Shown: positions 8,489 to 16,955 of the stretch, piece after piece
How the letters are laid out: every line of letters begins with the position of its first letter
How positions within the stretch are numbered: position 1 is the stretch's first letter
Assembly (NCBI GenBank): GCA_948579355.1
Contig: CAPAOV010000007.1
Coordinates: forward strand, 1-64,000
DNA from: an uncultured Eubacterium sp.
GTDB lineage: Bacteria; Bacillota; Clostridia; Lachnospirales; Lachnospiraceae
Direction of reading: 5' to 3'
Length of the DNA: 64,000 nt
Position numbers and translations under genes: made by a program
Notes under the pieces: generated by a model
Told to the model about the DNA's origin: nothing
Database searches by the model: none
What the model saw: only the letters and a program-made list of their open reading frames with translations

Positions 8489-9305
8489 TGCCGCCCCGCC
8501 CGGCATACAGGCTGGAAATGCCTCCTGTTGAGGCAATCTGTATCATCCTTTCCGGAAACTCTTTTTTCAGTTTCGTTTTTAACTCAATTGCCATCTCTTC
8601 ATTACAACAGTGGGAAATCACCATGCGCTCCCACATATACTCTTTATCATCCTCGACTATCTGATGAAACAGTTTGGCAATCCCCCGATTCATTCCCCTT
8701 ACCTGTCCGGTCTGGCAAATCGTTCCCTCTGGTGTAGCAGCAAGTACCGGACAAATATGAAGAGCTCCTGCCAGCTTTGCTTTAAATCCTGTCAGACGCC
8801 CATTACGTTCCAACATCGTCAAATCTTCAAGGACAAATCGGGTTTTCATCTTATCTTTCCTCTCTGCCACCATATTGGTTATCTCTTGAAAAGAGTAACC
8901 CTGTCGCTCCCATTCCTGTATAAACAATGCCAGCAATGTCTGTCCGGCGGAAGCGCTGCGGCTGTTTATGAGACAAATATCCGCCTGCGTCTGCGGTATT
9001 TGTTTAACAGCCAAACTGGCGCTGTTATAGGAACCGGACAGTTCTCCCGATATCGAAATCAAATAGATTCTTTCACAATGTGGAGCCATTTTCTGTTGAT
9101 ACTCTATTGGTGAAGGGCAGGAAGAACGAGGAATATCCGTTGATTGTTCTATTGACAGCAAAAGCTTCCTGATATCTAATTCCCCGTCGTCTGTATACTC
9201 CCTGTCATCTATTTGTAAGCGGAGCGGAACAAGAGAAATCCGGTCATCCCGTTTCATATCTACTGTCCTGTCGCCGCAGCTATCCATCAAAATCTGATAC
9301 GACAT
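8469..9305 (-). CDS. DegV family fatty-acid-binding protein (first copy)
   Basis: 278 residues of the DegV/FakB fold, which binds a fatty acid in a deep pocket; in Staphylococcus the homologous FakB presents it to the kinase FakA. Recognised by the N-terminal IL(M)DSCGDRT strand, the loop RSSCPSPIEY where a TSQPS-type segment is expected, ISISGELSGSYNSA, SRSASAGQ, and LERNGRLTGFKAKLAG. The short ribosome site GGAGGTG supports the start. A second DegV protein lies at 16 kb; having several paralogs is normal in Clostridia. No fakA is in the window. Which fatty acid it binds cannot be told. Confidence 0.85.
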   Translation of the reverse strand: MSYQILMDSCGDRTVDMKRDDRISLVPLRLQIDDREYTDDGELDIRKLLLSIEQSTDIPRSSCPSPIEYQQKMAPHCERIYLISISGELSGSYNSASLAVKQIPQTQADICLINSRSASAGQTLLALFIQEWERQGYSFQEITNMVAERKDKMKTRFVLEDLTMLERNGRLTGFKAKLAGALHICPVLAATPEGTICQTGQVRGMNRGIAKLFHQIVEDDKEYMWERMVISHCCNEEMAIELKTKLKKEFPERMIQIASTGGISSLYAGRGGIIVAYA

Positions 9306-9356
9306 ATCCGTACACCTCCAAATCTATGATGATAGCATTACCAACAGACGACATTC

Positions 9357-12155
9357 CTATCCAAGCCATTGTGTCAAAATACGGTTTATCACCTCCGGGT
9401 CAAGCGGTTTTGCCATATGCTCATTCATACCTGCCTCTTTGGCTTCTCTCACATCTTCTGCATAAGCATTTGCCGTCATAGCAATAATCGGTACGCTTAC
9501 AGCATCGGGCCTGTCAAGCTCGCGAATGGCTCTTGTTGCCTCATAACCGTTCATTTGCGGCATCATCACATCCATAAAAATCAAATCGAATGTGTCAGGG
9601 TTTGATTGCTCGAACAGCTCCACCGCCTCTTTTCCATTGACGGCAACGGTTACTTCAAGGCCCCGCTCCTGCAGCATATAAGCGGCAATCTCCTGATTGA
9701 GTTCATTGTCCTCTACAAGCAAAATCTTCTTTCCTGTTATATCTGCTTCCTGCGTTTCCAAGTTCTCTTCCTGATTTTCCGACGTTTCTACTGTTTCCAA
9801 CGGAAGAACTACCGTGAATCTGCTTCCCAAATCCAGCTCGCTCTCAATCTGTATGGAACCTCCCATCTTATCTACAAGCCTTTTTGTGATGGTCATACCT
9901 AGTCCCGTTCCTTGATAATGAGTTCTTGCCCCGTCCTGCTCCTGTGTAAACGGTTCAAAAATATGCTCCATATATTCCCTGCTCATGCCGATTCCGGTAT
10001 CGGATATGTCAAAACAGATGTTAGCAGTCTCATTCTCTTCTGAAACTTTATAACACCGGAAATTGACCGTTCCTTGCGGTTTATTATACTTCACAGCATT
10101 TCCCGCTATATTAATTATTATTTGTTTGATGTGGAGAGGACTCCCCTTAAAATATGTATGCGGCATCTGTTTCAGCTCTGCAAAATCAGTAATCAGCTTA
10201 ACATTTTGCGCCGCTGCCTGCCCCCCAATAATTGTAGAACAGCTTTCTAACAGTTCAGTCAAAGAAAATGTCTCACCAGCCAGTTCTACGTTTCCATTTT
10301 CCAACTTACTGATGTCCAAAACATCATTAATCAGCGATAACAGATGCTCTGCTGATGTCCTAATTTTTTCCCGGCAGTCTAACTGCCGCTCCATATCTTC
10401 CGGATTGTTTTCCGCAATATTAAGCATCCCCATAATACCATTAATCGGCGTCCGTATATCATGAGACATATGGGAGAGAAATTCCGTTTTTGCCTGATTC
10501 GCCCTCTCTGCCTCTTCTATGGCCGTCTTCAATTCCTCATTCTTTACTTCCAAAAGATGATATGACTTTCTCCTCATATGCGAGATGGAAAAGCCAAAGA
10601 TAAGAAAGAGCACAAGAATAATAACAGACCATGTAATCACATTTTTGCTCTGATACAGATAATCACGCAATTCATAATTCTCATAAGATATATTCATGTA
10701 CTGATTGATAATGTCCTCTCGCTCTCCCTCGGTAATTAGTTCTAAGGATTTGTTCATAACCTTAAAAAGAACGGGGTCTACCTCTTTGGATGCCGCGAGG
10801 GCCGTTCCTGACTGAAAGCGGAAATTATCCCACTCAATGAGATTAGAGAATCTCTCATTTTTTGACAAATAATTGTATTCTATCGTATTCAACAGTGTAA
10901 TGTTGGCGTCATCATCTTCTACTGCCTGGAGACAGTCTTTGGCACTTTCCCGGTAAATCACTTTCGTTTTCATGTCCAAGCTGTCTGCCCAATAAGCACG
11001 TCCTTTTGTCAAAACCAAAGTGACCTCTTTATCTGAGAGAACAAAATCATTTTTGGAAACAATCACTGCATTATAGGGCATAAAAGAACTCGTAAGCTTT
11101 ATCTTTTCATCCTGTGCCGACTGTATTGTATTGGAACCGACATAGAAGTCTATCTCTCCTCTTTGTAAAAGCTCCTTCCAATACATTTTCCTGTCCATCG
11201 GGCAAAACTCAATGTGGATTCCGCTTCTTTCGGCAACCTTTTTTATAATCTGTATATAAATACCGTCATATTCCCCTTGAGCATTGATATACGCCATTGG
11301 CCTTGTATCTCTATAAAATCCAATTCTTACTGTATTTCCCTTGTCAATATATTGTTTTTCATCCGCAGCAAAATTTTCCCGCCTATCTCCATAATACTCG
11401 GAAATAAGCTCCTGCTCTAACATTGGATGAATCATCTTCAATTCCTGTATACCAAGATTTAGTTCATTCAATAAGGACTGATTTCCTTTCCATGTTATGT
11501 AATAGCATGGTGCAAAAGCAAATTTCCCTACCAGACACTGCCTGCTTCCAACTTCAGTAAGCGTATGTGCTGCTATATCAATTTGTCCGGAATGCAGCGC
11601 TTCCTGCAATGCCTGTGTCGTGCGGTATTCACGCAATTTTGGCTCTTCAATCCCGCCTTGTTTCAGATAGTCCAAAAAATCTTGTTTGCGGACATAGCTT
11701 TCCACGACCCCAAACGTCATCTCTTTCATGCGCTCAAAATCTTCAAAGGCAAGATTACTGTTTTCTTCAACAAACAGACATCCAAACGTATATCCGCTGG
11801 AAAGTGCGGCATAGTCATAAATCTCTTCACGCCCATGAGAATACTGGGCGGAACCGACCAAATCCACTTCCTTCTTTTTTAATTTCTCAAGGGCATCGTT
11901 CCAACTGGAACATTGCACATATTCGACTTTCCATTCCGTATGACGGCAGAGCTCTTTCAGATAATCTGCGTCAACACCACCATACCCGTCTTTTTGCGAA
12001 TAAGTGTGGAACCCCTCCATCGGAAAAAAAGCAACTCTTACCGTGCGGGATTCTTTCGCATCGGCGTGAACGGAAAAAAATGTAAGAAAAAGCAATAGGC
12101 CGGACAGTAAAACAAACATCGTCTGTCCTATCTTTTTCCAATATACTCGTTCCAT
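9357..12155 (-). CDS. Hybrid sensor histidine kinase with two periplasmic-type solute-binding domains
   Basis: A protein of 932 residues: N-terminal membrane anchor or signal (11-31), two tandem SBP_bac_3-like sensor domains outside the cell (about 38-255 and 275-495), transmembrane helix (about 510-530), short coiled coil, HisKA with phospho-accepting His565 in MSHDIRTP, HATPase with N686 (N box), DTGIGM and GTGLGM (G boxes), and a C-terminal receiver with LLVEDNELNQ and phosphoacceptor Asp862 in FMDVMMP. The layout resembles BvgS/EvgS-type kinases, but there is no PAS or HPt domain, so phosphotransfer beyond Asp862 needs a separate HPt protein, which is not in the window. Ligand unknown, probably an amino acid or other small solute. 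No response regulator gene is adjacent. Confidence 0.93.
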   Translation of the reverse strand: MERVYWKKIGQTMFVLLSGLLLFLTFFSVHADAKESRTVRVAFFPMEGFHTYSQKDGYGGVDADYLKELCRHTEWKVEYVQCSSWNDALEKLKKKEVDLVGSAQYSHGREEIYDYAALSSGYTFGCLFVEENSNLAFEDFERMKEMTFGVVESYVRKQDFLDYLKQGGIEEPKLREYRTTQALQEALHSGQIDIAAHTLTEVGSRQCLVGKFAFAPCYYITWKGNQSLLNELNLGIQELKMIHPMLEQELISEYYGDRRENFAADEKQYIDKGNTVRIGFYRDTRPMAYINAQGEYDGIYIQIIKKVAERSGIHIEFCPMDRKMYWKELLQRGEIDFYVGSNTIQSAQDEKIKLTSSFMPYNAVIVSKNDFVLSDKEVTLVLTKGRAYWADSLDMKTKVIYRESAKDCLQAVEDDDANITLLNTIEYNYLSKNERFSNLIEWDNFRFQSGTALAASKEVDPVLFKVMNKSLELITEGEREDIINQYMNISYENYELRDYLYQSKNVITWSVIILVLFLIFGFSISHMRRKSYHLLEVKNEELKTAIEEAERANQAKTEFLSHMSHDIRTPINGIMGMLNIAENNPEDMERQLDCREKIRTSAEHLLSLINDVLDISKLENGNVELAGETFSLTELLESCSTIIGGQAAAQNVKLITDFAELKQMPHTYFKGSPLHIKQIIINIAGNAVKYNKPQGTVNFRCYKVSEENETANICFDISDTGIGMSREYMEHIFEPFTQEQDGARTHYQGTGLGMTITKRLVDKMGGSIQIESELDLGSRFTVVLPLETVETSENQEENLETQEADITGKKILLVEDNELNQEIAAYMLQERGLEVTVAVNGKEAVELFEQSNPDTFDLIFMDVMMPQMNGYEATRAIRELDRPDAVSVPIIAMTANAYAEDVREAKEAGMNEHMAKPLDPEVINRILTQWLG

Positions 12156-12211
12156 ATGCTCCTGTCTCTCCTTTCTCCGTTATTCCCTTTCCTTACATGA
12201 AAAGCCGGAAA

Positions 12212-13141
12212 TCAATCATCCAGCTTAATTCCAGCCAACAGTCCGGCCAGAGAAGTCGTCGCCTCTTCGTCATCATGGTATTCCATCGCAACTTTGTTTT
12301 CATCGGCTCCACTACTCTCCATTGACACCTCCGGCGCAATGTCCTCCGCCTCTTTCATACTCAAACGGATTTTTCCCTCGTTCACTTCCAACACTTTAAC
12401 TTTCACCCGCTGTCCCATCTTCACTACCTCATTCGGGGAATGCAGGAATTTATTGCATATTTGGGAAATGTGTACGAGCCCTGTCAGTCCGTCGCCAATA
12501 TCTACAAACACGCCATAGGATTCGATGCGCTGAATCACTCCTTCGGTGACAAATCCTTTCTGCAGCGCATCCAGTTTCCTTTCATGCTCCTTTGCCGCTC
12601 TCTCCCGTGCCACTTCTTTCGCCGAGAGCACAAGCCTTTTTTTCTCCGCGTCCGCTGTGATAACAACTACCTCCAGAGTCTTTCCCACAAAAGAATCCAC
12701 ATCCTCGACATATTCCAACGCCAACTGCGATGCCGGAATAAATCCCCGTATTCCCTCAAGAAAGGCTACCACACCGGCGTTTACACTAGTGAGCACTTTC
12801 ACCGTAAATACCGTCTTATCGGCTAACGCCTGCTGCATCTTCTTCCAGCCCTCCTCTTCTTTAGCCTCTTTCAGGGAAAGCAGAACCCTGCCCTGTCCAT
12901 CATCCGAATCCAATACTATGGCCGTCACGCTATCACCCGTGCGAATCTCATCCATCGCGTGAAAAGAAGGGTCTTCACTATATTCCCCTGACGGAATAAC
13001 CCCCTGCGAAAATGAATTCAAATCAACCAGAACTTCCTCCTCTTCTACACTAACTACCGTACCGCTCACCCGGTCTCCCTCGCGGAAGCGACGAAAACTG
13101 GCATTTATTTCCTCTTCAAAGTCTTTCATTGTCTCTTCCAT
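12212..13141 (-). CDS. S1 RNA-binding domain protein (three S1 repeats, short RpsA-like)
   Basis: 309 residues with three S1 OB-fold repeats: about 20-93 (GDRVSGTVVSVEEEEVLVDL), 105-180 (NAGVVAFLEGIRGFIPASQL) and 195-268 (VTEGVIQRIESYGVFVDIGDGLTGLVHISQ), followed by an acidic tail. Proteins of this size in Firmicutes resemble YpfD-type S1 proteins, which lack some domains of Escherichia coli ribosomal protein S1. Likely an RNA- or ribosome-associated factor. AAGGAG lies ten bases before the ATG. Its promoter and a hairpin at the very 5' end of the mRNA are described separately. Confidence 0.85.
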   Translation of the reverse strand: MEETMKDFEEEINASFRRFREGDRVSGTVVSVEEEEVLVDLNSFSQGVIPSGEYSEDPSFHAMDEIRTGDSVTAIVLDSDDGQGRVLLSLKEAKEEEGWKKMQQALADKTVFTVKVLTSVNAGVVAFLEGIRGFIPASQLALEYVEDVDSFVGKTLEVVVITADAEKKRLVLSAKEVARERAAKEHERKLDALQKGFVTEGVIQRIESYGVFVDIGDGLTGLVHISQICNKFLHSPNEVVKMGQRVKVKVLEVNEGKIRLSMKEAEDIAPEVSMESSGADENKVAMEYHDDEEATTSLAGLLAGIKLDD

Positions 13142-13164
13142 CTTTTTTCATCTCCTTAATCCTG

Positions 13165-13203
13165 TATAATAAAAACAGTGTCTGCGACACTGTTTTTATT
13201 ATA
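13165..13203 (-). promoter_or_regulatory. Long perfect inverted repeat covering the -10 box and mRNA 5' end of the S1 gene
   Basis: Bases 13165-13182 and 13186-13203 are perfect reverse complements around a three-base loop, with the core CAGTGTC/GACACTG. On the minus strand the palindrome begins in the -10 box and ends 24 bases before the S1 start codon, so the mRNA should begin with a compact stem followed by U-rich sequence. It could be a 5' stabilising hairpin, an operator, or an early terminator. Confidence 0.65.
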
Positions 13204-13226
13204 CTAATGGTTATTAAATACTTCAA
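13198..13226 (-). promoter_or_regulatory. Sigma-A promoter of the S1 gene
   Basis: Minus strand TTGAAG (13221-13226), 17 bases, TATAAT (13198-13203). Start of transcription is predicted near 13191. Confidence 0.75.
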
Positions 13227-13274
13227 GCACTATTTCAGACAACGCCTTTTTCCTTTACCGGCATTTCTCAAGCG

Positions 13275-13312
13275 AAAAAAGCCAATACACCTATTCTCAT
13301 AGACATATTGGC
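13275..13312 (-). terminator. Intrinsic terminator of rpmF
   Basis: On the minus strand GCCAATA pairs with TATTGGC (13281-13312) with a smaller inner stem CTAT/ATAG, followed by six T (13275-13280). It lies 29 bases after the rpmF stop. Confidence 0.8.
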
Positions 13313-13341
13313 CTCTGTGTCATATTTACCTCGCCTGACGT

Positions 13342-13524
13342 TTACTCGCCGCTGGCAAGAATCTCTTTTTTATTGTAGCTTCCGCAATTTTTGCAGACAC
13401 GGTGTGGTACCATCAATGCGCCGCATTTACTGCACTTTACCAACGTAGGAGCTGTCATTTTCCAGTTCGCTCTACGCTTATCTCTTCTTGCTTTTGAAGA
13501 TTTATTCTTAGGACAAATACTCAT
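13342..13524 (-). CDS. rpmF: 50S ribosomal protein L32
   Basis: 60 residues, normal length. The basic N-terminus (CPKNKSSKARRDKRRANWKM) is followed by a zinc ribbon CSKC...CKNC, so this is the zinc-binding (C+) form. The ribosome site AGGAGGTG precedes the ATG. It has its own consensus promoter and terminator. In Bacillus subtilis the DUF177 gene ylbN precedes rpmF; here no such gene lies between ackA and rpmF. Confidence 0.97.
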   Translation of the reverse strand: MSICPKNKSSKARRDKRRANWKMTAPTLVKCSKCGALMVPHRVCKNCGSYNKKEILASGE

Positions 13525-13565
13525 GCCGGTTACACCTCCTCTGTATTACTCAAAACACTTTTTCT

Positions 13566-13594
13566 ATTATATCGAACATGGTAACTATTGTCAA
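13566..13594 (-). promoter_or_regulatory. Consensus sigma-A promoter of rpmF
   Basis: Minus strand TTGACA (13589-13594), 17 bases, TATAAT (13566-13571): a perfect match to consensus, as expected for a ribosomal protein gene. Confidence 0.9.
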
Positions 13595-13638
13595 CAATTT
13601 TTTTATGTTTCGATAACCTGCTTTGATAACGAATAGGA

Positions 13639-14829
13639 TTACAACAGTGCCACTGTCTCTCTGGCAATCGCCAGTTCCTCATTGGTCGGAATAACTGCAA
13701 CCGTTACTTTCGAGGACGGTGTAGAAATAATCTTCTCTTCACCACGCATCTGATTGGCCTCTTCATCCAATGCAATTCCCATATATCCAAAATATTCCAA
13801 AATCTGTTTGCGGACTACAATATTGTTCTCCCCGATACCGGCGGTGAAAATAATAGCATCTACACCATTCATCGCTGCCATATACGAGCCAATCACTTTC
13901 GCAACACGGTAGGAAAATACTTCTACTGCCAGTTTTGCTTTTTCATTTCCTTTATTTGATGCCTCATCCAAATCACGGAAGTCGCTGGACAAACCGCCGG
14001 ACAAACCGTAAACACCGGACTCTTTGTTGAGGATTACCATAATTTCTTCTAATGACTTATTCAAATTATGAGCTAAATATTCTACGATAGTCGGGTCAAT
14101 ATCACCGCAGCGGGTTCCCATAACAAGCCCTTCCATCGGCGTCATACCCATGCTCGTGTCTACAACTTTTCCATTTTTCACTGCCGAAATACTCGAACCA
14201 TTTCCCAAATGACATACTATCACTTTCGAGTCATCCGGATTTAAGTGCAGCATCTCAACCGCCCGTTTCGACACAAACGAATGGCTGGTCCCGTGAAATC
14301 CGTAACGGCGCACTTTATATTTTTCGTAATATTCATAAGGAAGACCATACATATAGGCAACCGGACTCATCGTCTGATGAAAAGCAGTATCAAACACACC
14401 TACGTTTGGCACGCCCGGCATAATGGTCTGACAGGCACGGACACCAATGAGGTTTGCCGGATTGTGCAATGGGGCGAGCGGATTACACTCTTCCACACCG
14501 GCAATCACTTCTTCGTCTATAACAACGGATTCGGTAAATTTCTCGCCGCCGTGGACTAAACGATGACCTACCGCATCAATTTCTTTCAAATCACCGATGA
14601 CTCCGTATTGATTATCTACCAGAGCATCTAATACCATGCGGATAGCCACTTCGTGATTCGGCATATCCTTTTCTATGACAACCTTTTCACCGCCCTCCGG
14701 CGTGTGATTCAGTCTTCCGTCGATTCCAATTCTCTCACACAAACCTACTGCCAAAGCTTTCTCTGTTTCCGAATCAATCAATTGGTACTTTAGCGATGAA
14801 CTACCACAGTTAATAACTAATACTTTCAT
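13639..14829 (-). CDS. ackA: Acetate kinase
   Basis: Converts acetyl phosphate and ADP to acetate and ATP, the substrate-level phosphorylation step of fermentation. 396 residues, standard length. ASKHA-fold markers: MKVLVINCGSSSLKYQL at the N-terminus, GHRLVHGGEKF, GFHGTSH, CHLGNGSSISAV with DTSMG, and FTAGIGEN. The start at 14829 is set by AAGGAG and the conserved MKVLVIN opening; the open frame continues upstream for 36 codons without homology. No phosphotransacetylase gene is adjacent; it must be elsewhere. Confidence 0.97.
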   Translation of the reverse strand: MKVLVINCGSSSLKYQLIDSETEKALAVGLCERIGIDGRLNHTPEGGEKVVIEKDMPNHEVAIRMVLDALVDNQYGVIGDLKEIDAVGHRLVHGGEKFTESVVIDEEVIAGVEECNPLAPLHNPANLIGVRACQTIMPGVPNVGVFDTAFHQTMSPVAYMYGLPYEYYEKYKVRRYGFHGTSHSFVSKRAVEMLHLNPDDSKVIVCHLGNGSSISAVKNGKVVDTSMGMTPMEGLVMGTRCGDIDPTIVEYLAHNLNKSLEEIMVILNKESGVYGLSGGLSSDFRDLDEASNKGNEKAKLAVEVFSYRVAKVIGSYMAAMNGVDAIIFTAGIGENNIVVRKQILEYFGYMGIALDEEANQMRGEEKIISTPSSKVTVAVIPTNEELAIARETVALL

Positions 14830-14893
14830 TGTTTGCATCTCCTTCCCTGCGAAACGGGCAACAATTCCCGCACCATATAAAATACCGCATTTA

Positions 14894-14922
14894 ATTATAC
14901 TCCTCCGGTTTTCAAAAGGCAA
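14894..14922 (-). promoter_or_regulatory. Promoter of ackA
   Basis: Minus strand TTGCCT (14917-14922), 17 bases, TATAAT (14894-14899), 65 bases before the ackA start. Confidence 0.75.
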
Positions 14923-14976
14923 GAAAAGATTTGCCATAAAATGAAAAATTATACAAAACTTATTCTCTTGCAGCGG

Positions 14977-15873
14977 CTAACTGCGGTTATCTCTGCTGTA
15001 CTGGAGTTCCGGATTCTTAATATTTACTTTCATACCGGCAGAAATCGAATTTACAATAAAAGCATTGCCGCCAATCGTCACCCCGTCCCCAATCACCGTA
15101 TCGCCCCCGAGAACAGAAGTGTTCGAATAAATCGTTACGTGATTGCCAATCGTCGGATGACGCTTTTCTCCTTTGAGAAGCTGTCCCCGCTTCGTCGAGA
15201 GCGCTCCCAGAGTCACACCTTGATAGATTTTTACGTGCTCGCCAATCGTTGTTGTCTCACCAATCACAATGCCGGTGCCGTGGTCGATACAAAAATATTT
15301 GCCAATCGCCGCCCCCGGATTGATATCAATCCCCGTTAATCCGTGCGCATATTCCGTCATAATACGCGGTATGAGCGGAACCCCTAGTTTCACCAGTTCA
15401 TGGGCCACCCGATATACTGTAATGGCATAGATCCCCGGATAGGAAAAAATCACTTCGTCGGTGCTGTACGCCGCCGGGTCTCCCTCATACGCCGCCTGTA
15501 CATCGGTATACAAATATTCGCGTATCACAGGTATCCGCAGCAAAAACTGATGAACGATTTCTTCCGCCTGCGAGGACGCTTCTGATTTCGGGCAGCACTC
15601 ACATCCGTCCGCATTTCCCAATACTCTGGCAACCTGCTTTTTCAGATGGTACTGTATATATTCCACCCGCTCCCCTACGAGATATTTCAGGTATTCGCTG
15701 CGGACACGGTTTTGCTCAAAAAACCCCGGAAACAGGACTTTGCGAATTTCTTTCATCACCTCAATAAGAATTTCTTTATTCACAATGTTTTCCGTATCCA
15801 CATGTATCGTCTCTTCGTGCTGCTCATAACTGTCCAAAATGCTATTAATAATCCTCTCGGAATTGTTTTCCAT
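14977..15873 (-). CDS. cysE: Serine O-acetyltransferase (EpsC/CysE type)
   Basis: Makes O-acetylserine from serine and acetyl-CoA, the first step of cysteine synthesis. 298 residues: an N-terminal helical domain of about 165 residues, then a left-handed parallel beta-helix of hexapeptide repeats (IDINPGAAIGKYFCIDHGTGIVIGETTTIGE and following). Catalytic histidines are visible in EYAHGLTGIDI and FCIDHGTG; KRHPTIGNHV is the acetyl-CoA region. The long N-terminal form matches the EpsC variant common in Clostridia. GAGGGGG precedes the ATG. No cysK is nearby. Confidence 0.9.
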   Translation of the reverse strand: MENNSERIINSILDSYEQHEETIHVDTENIVNKEILIEVMKEIRKVLFPGFFEQNRVRSEYLKYLVGERVEYIQYHLKKQVARVLGNADGCECCPKSEASSQAEEIVHQFLLRIPVIREYLYTDVQAAYEGDPAAYSTDEVIFSYPGIYAITVYRVAHELVKLGVPLIPRIMTEYAHGLTGIDINPGAAIGKYFCIDHGTGIVIGETTTIGEHVKIYQGVTLGALSTKRGQLLKGEKRHPTIGNHVTIYSNTSVLGGDTVIGDGVTIGGNAFIVNSISAGMKVNIKNPELQYSRDNRS

Positions 15874-15932
15874 AAAATCATCCCCCTCGTCTTACTATCC
15901 TATGCCGCTGCCGTAAAAAGGTTATCACATCT

Positions 15933-15958
15933 TAGCCTGACAGTGGCAGGTCAGGCTA
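15933..15958. terminator. 9-bp hairpin between the second degV gene and cysE
   Basis: TAGCCTGAC / GTCAGGCTA with an eight-base loop, close after the stop of the second degV gene. A second small palindrome (GACGGC A GCCGTC) lies between it and that stop. Neither has a run of U, so termination would be inefficient or Rho-assisted. Confidence 0.45.
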
Positions 15959-15976
15959 AATCGCCGACGGCAGCCG

Positions 15977-16843
15977 TCAGCGGTGTTCGCCATAATAAAA
16001 CAGCGCCACCGTGCCCGGACCGGAGTGCGCTCCTATGACAGGGTCTAAAACGTGGATTAATATCTTCTCTACTCCCATGCATTCCCGCACTTTCTCCGCC
16101 ACATATTCTGCGTCCTCCAGACAATCGCCATGGCTGATATATACCTCCTGCTTTTCCGGTTCAATCGCATTGTTTTTCATTCTCTCCACAAGCGCATCTA
16201 AAGACTTCTTTCTCCCTCTCGTTTTACCGACGGGAATCAGATGCCCCTCATCGTCTACATGAAGAACCGGCTTGACGCTCAAAGCCGTTCCCAATACGGC
16301 AGTCGCCGCGGAAATGCGTCCGCCTCTCTTAAGAAAGAACAAATCATCTACCGTAAATTCATGGCAAATATTGAGCCGGTGCCGGAGCGCCCAAGAATAA
16401 GCCTCCCCGATGGAGGCTCCATTCTCACGCATATCAACGACGTATTTTACGAACAGTCCCTCTCCCAGTGCAGCGGACAGCGAATCGACAGCCAGTACTT
16501 GACGCTGCGGATATTCCTCCCTCAACTCCTCAAAGGCAGCGCTTACTGCCTGAAAGGTACTGGATAGTCCGGATGAAAATCCTAAATATAATAAATCTAT
16601 GTCTTGCTTCAAAATAGCTTTTCCCATTCGGTAGGCGTCTTCGCTATTGGCTAAAGAGGTTTTAATATCTTTCTTCTCTCTCATCATGGCATAAAAGGGC
16701 GCCAAATCCATTGTCTTTCCCTTTTCATATCCTTTATACTCTTTTCCATCGACAACAAAACTCAAAGACAACACATGCAAATGATAGTCCCTAATCATAT
16801 CCCCCGTCAGGTTTGCCGTCGAATCAGTCATTATCTCAAACAT
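15977..16843 (-). CDS. DegV family fatty-acid-binding protein (second copy)
   Basis: 288 residues. Markers: MFEIMTDSTANL opening, KTSLANSEDAY in place of the usual TSQPS segment, LGFSSGLSSTFQA, VDSLSAALGEGL, and FLKRGGRISAATAVLG, all positions of the fatty-acid pocket in DegV/FakB proteins. I place the start at ATG 16843, nine bases after AAAGGA; an ATG two codons earlier is possible. It is only distantly similar to the copy at 8.5 kb, so not a recent duplication. A perfect 23-bp inverted repeat lies upstream between this gene and the divergent ylbJ-like gene. Confidence 0.85.
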   Translation of the reverse strand: MFEIMTDSTANLTGDMIRDYHLHVLSLSFVVDGKEYKGYEKGKTMDLAPFYAMMREKKDIKTSLANSEDAYRMGKAILKQDIDLLYLGFSSGLSSTFQAVSAAFEELREEYPQRQVLAVDSLSAALGEGLFVKYVVDMRENGASIGEAYSWALRHRLNICHEFTVDDLFFLKRGGRISAATAVLGTALSVKPVLHVDDEGHLIPVGKTRGRKKSLDALVERMKNNAIEPEKQEVYISHGDCLEDAEYVAEKVRECMGVEKILIHVLDPVIGAHSGPGTVALFYYGEHR

Positions 16844-16882
16844 CTGCATAATTCCTTTCAACAATGATAATAAAATAGTACC

Positions 16883-16905
16883 ATAGACAACTTCTATTTG
16901 TCTAT
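16883..16905. promoter_or_regulatory. Inverted repeat between divergent genes, possible operator
   Basis: ATAGACAA (16883-16890), seven bases, TTGTCTAT (16898-16905). The symmetric, AT-rich dyad in a 112-base divergent intergenic region has the size of a dimeric repressor site. No regulator gene is adjacent, so the protein that might bind is unknown. Confidence 0.45.
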
Positions 16906-16955
16906 ATGATTCGCATAGGATGCTAGTAAACAAAAAGGCAGAAACGGGGAATACC

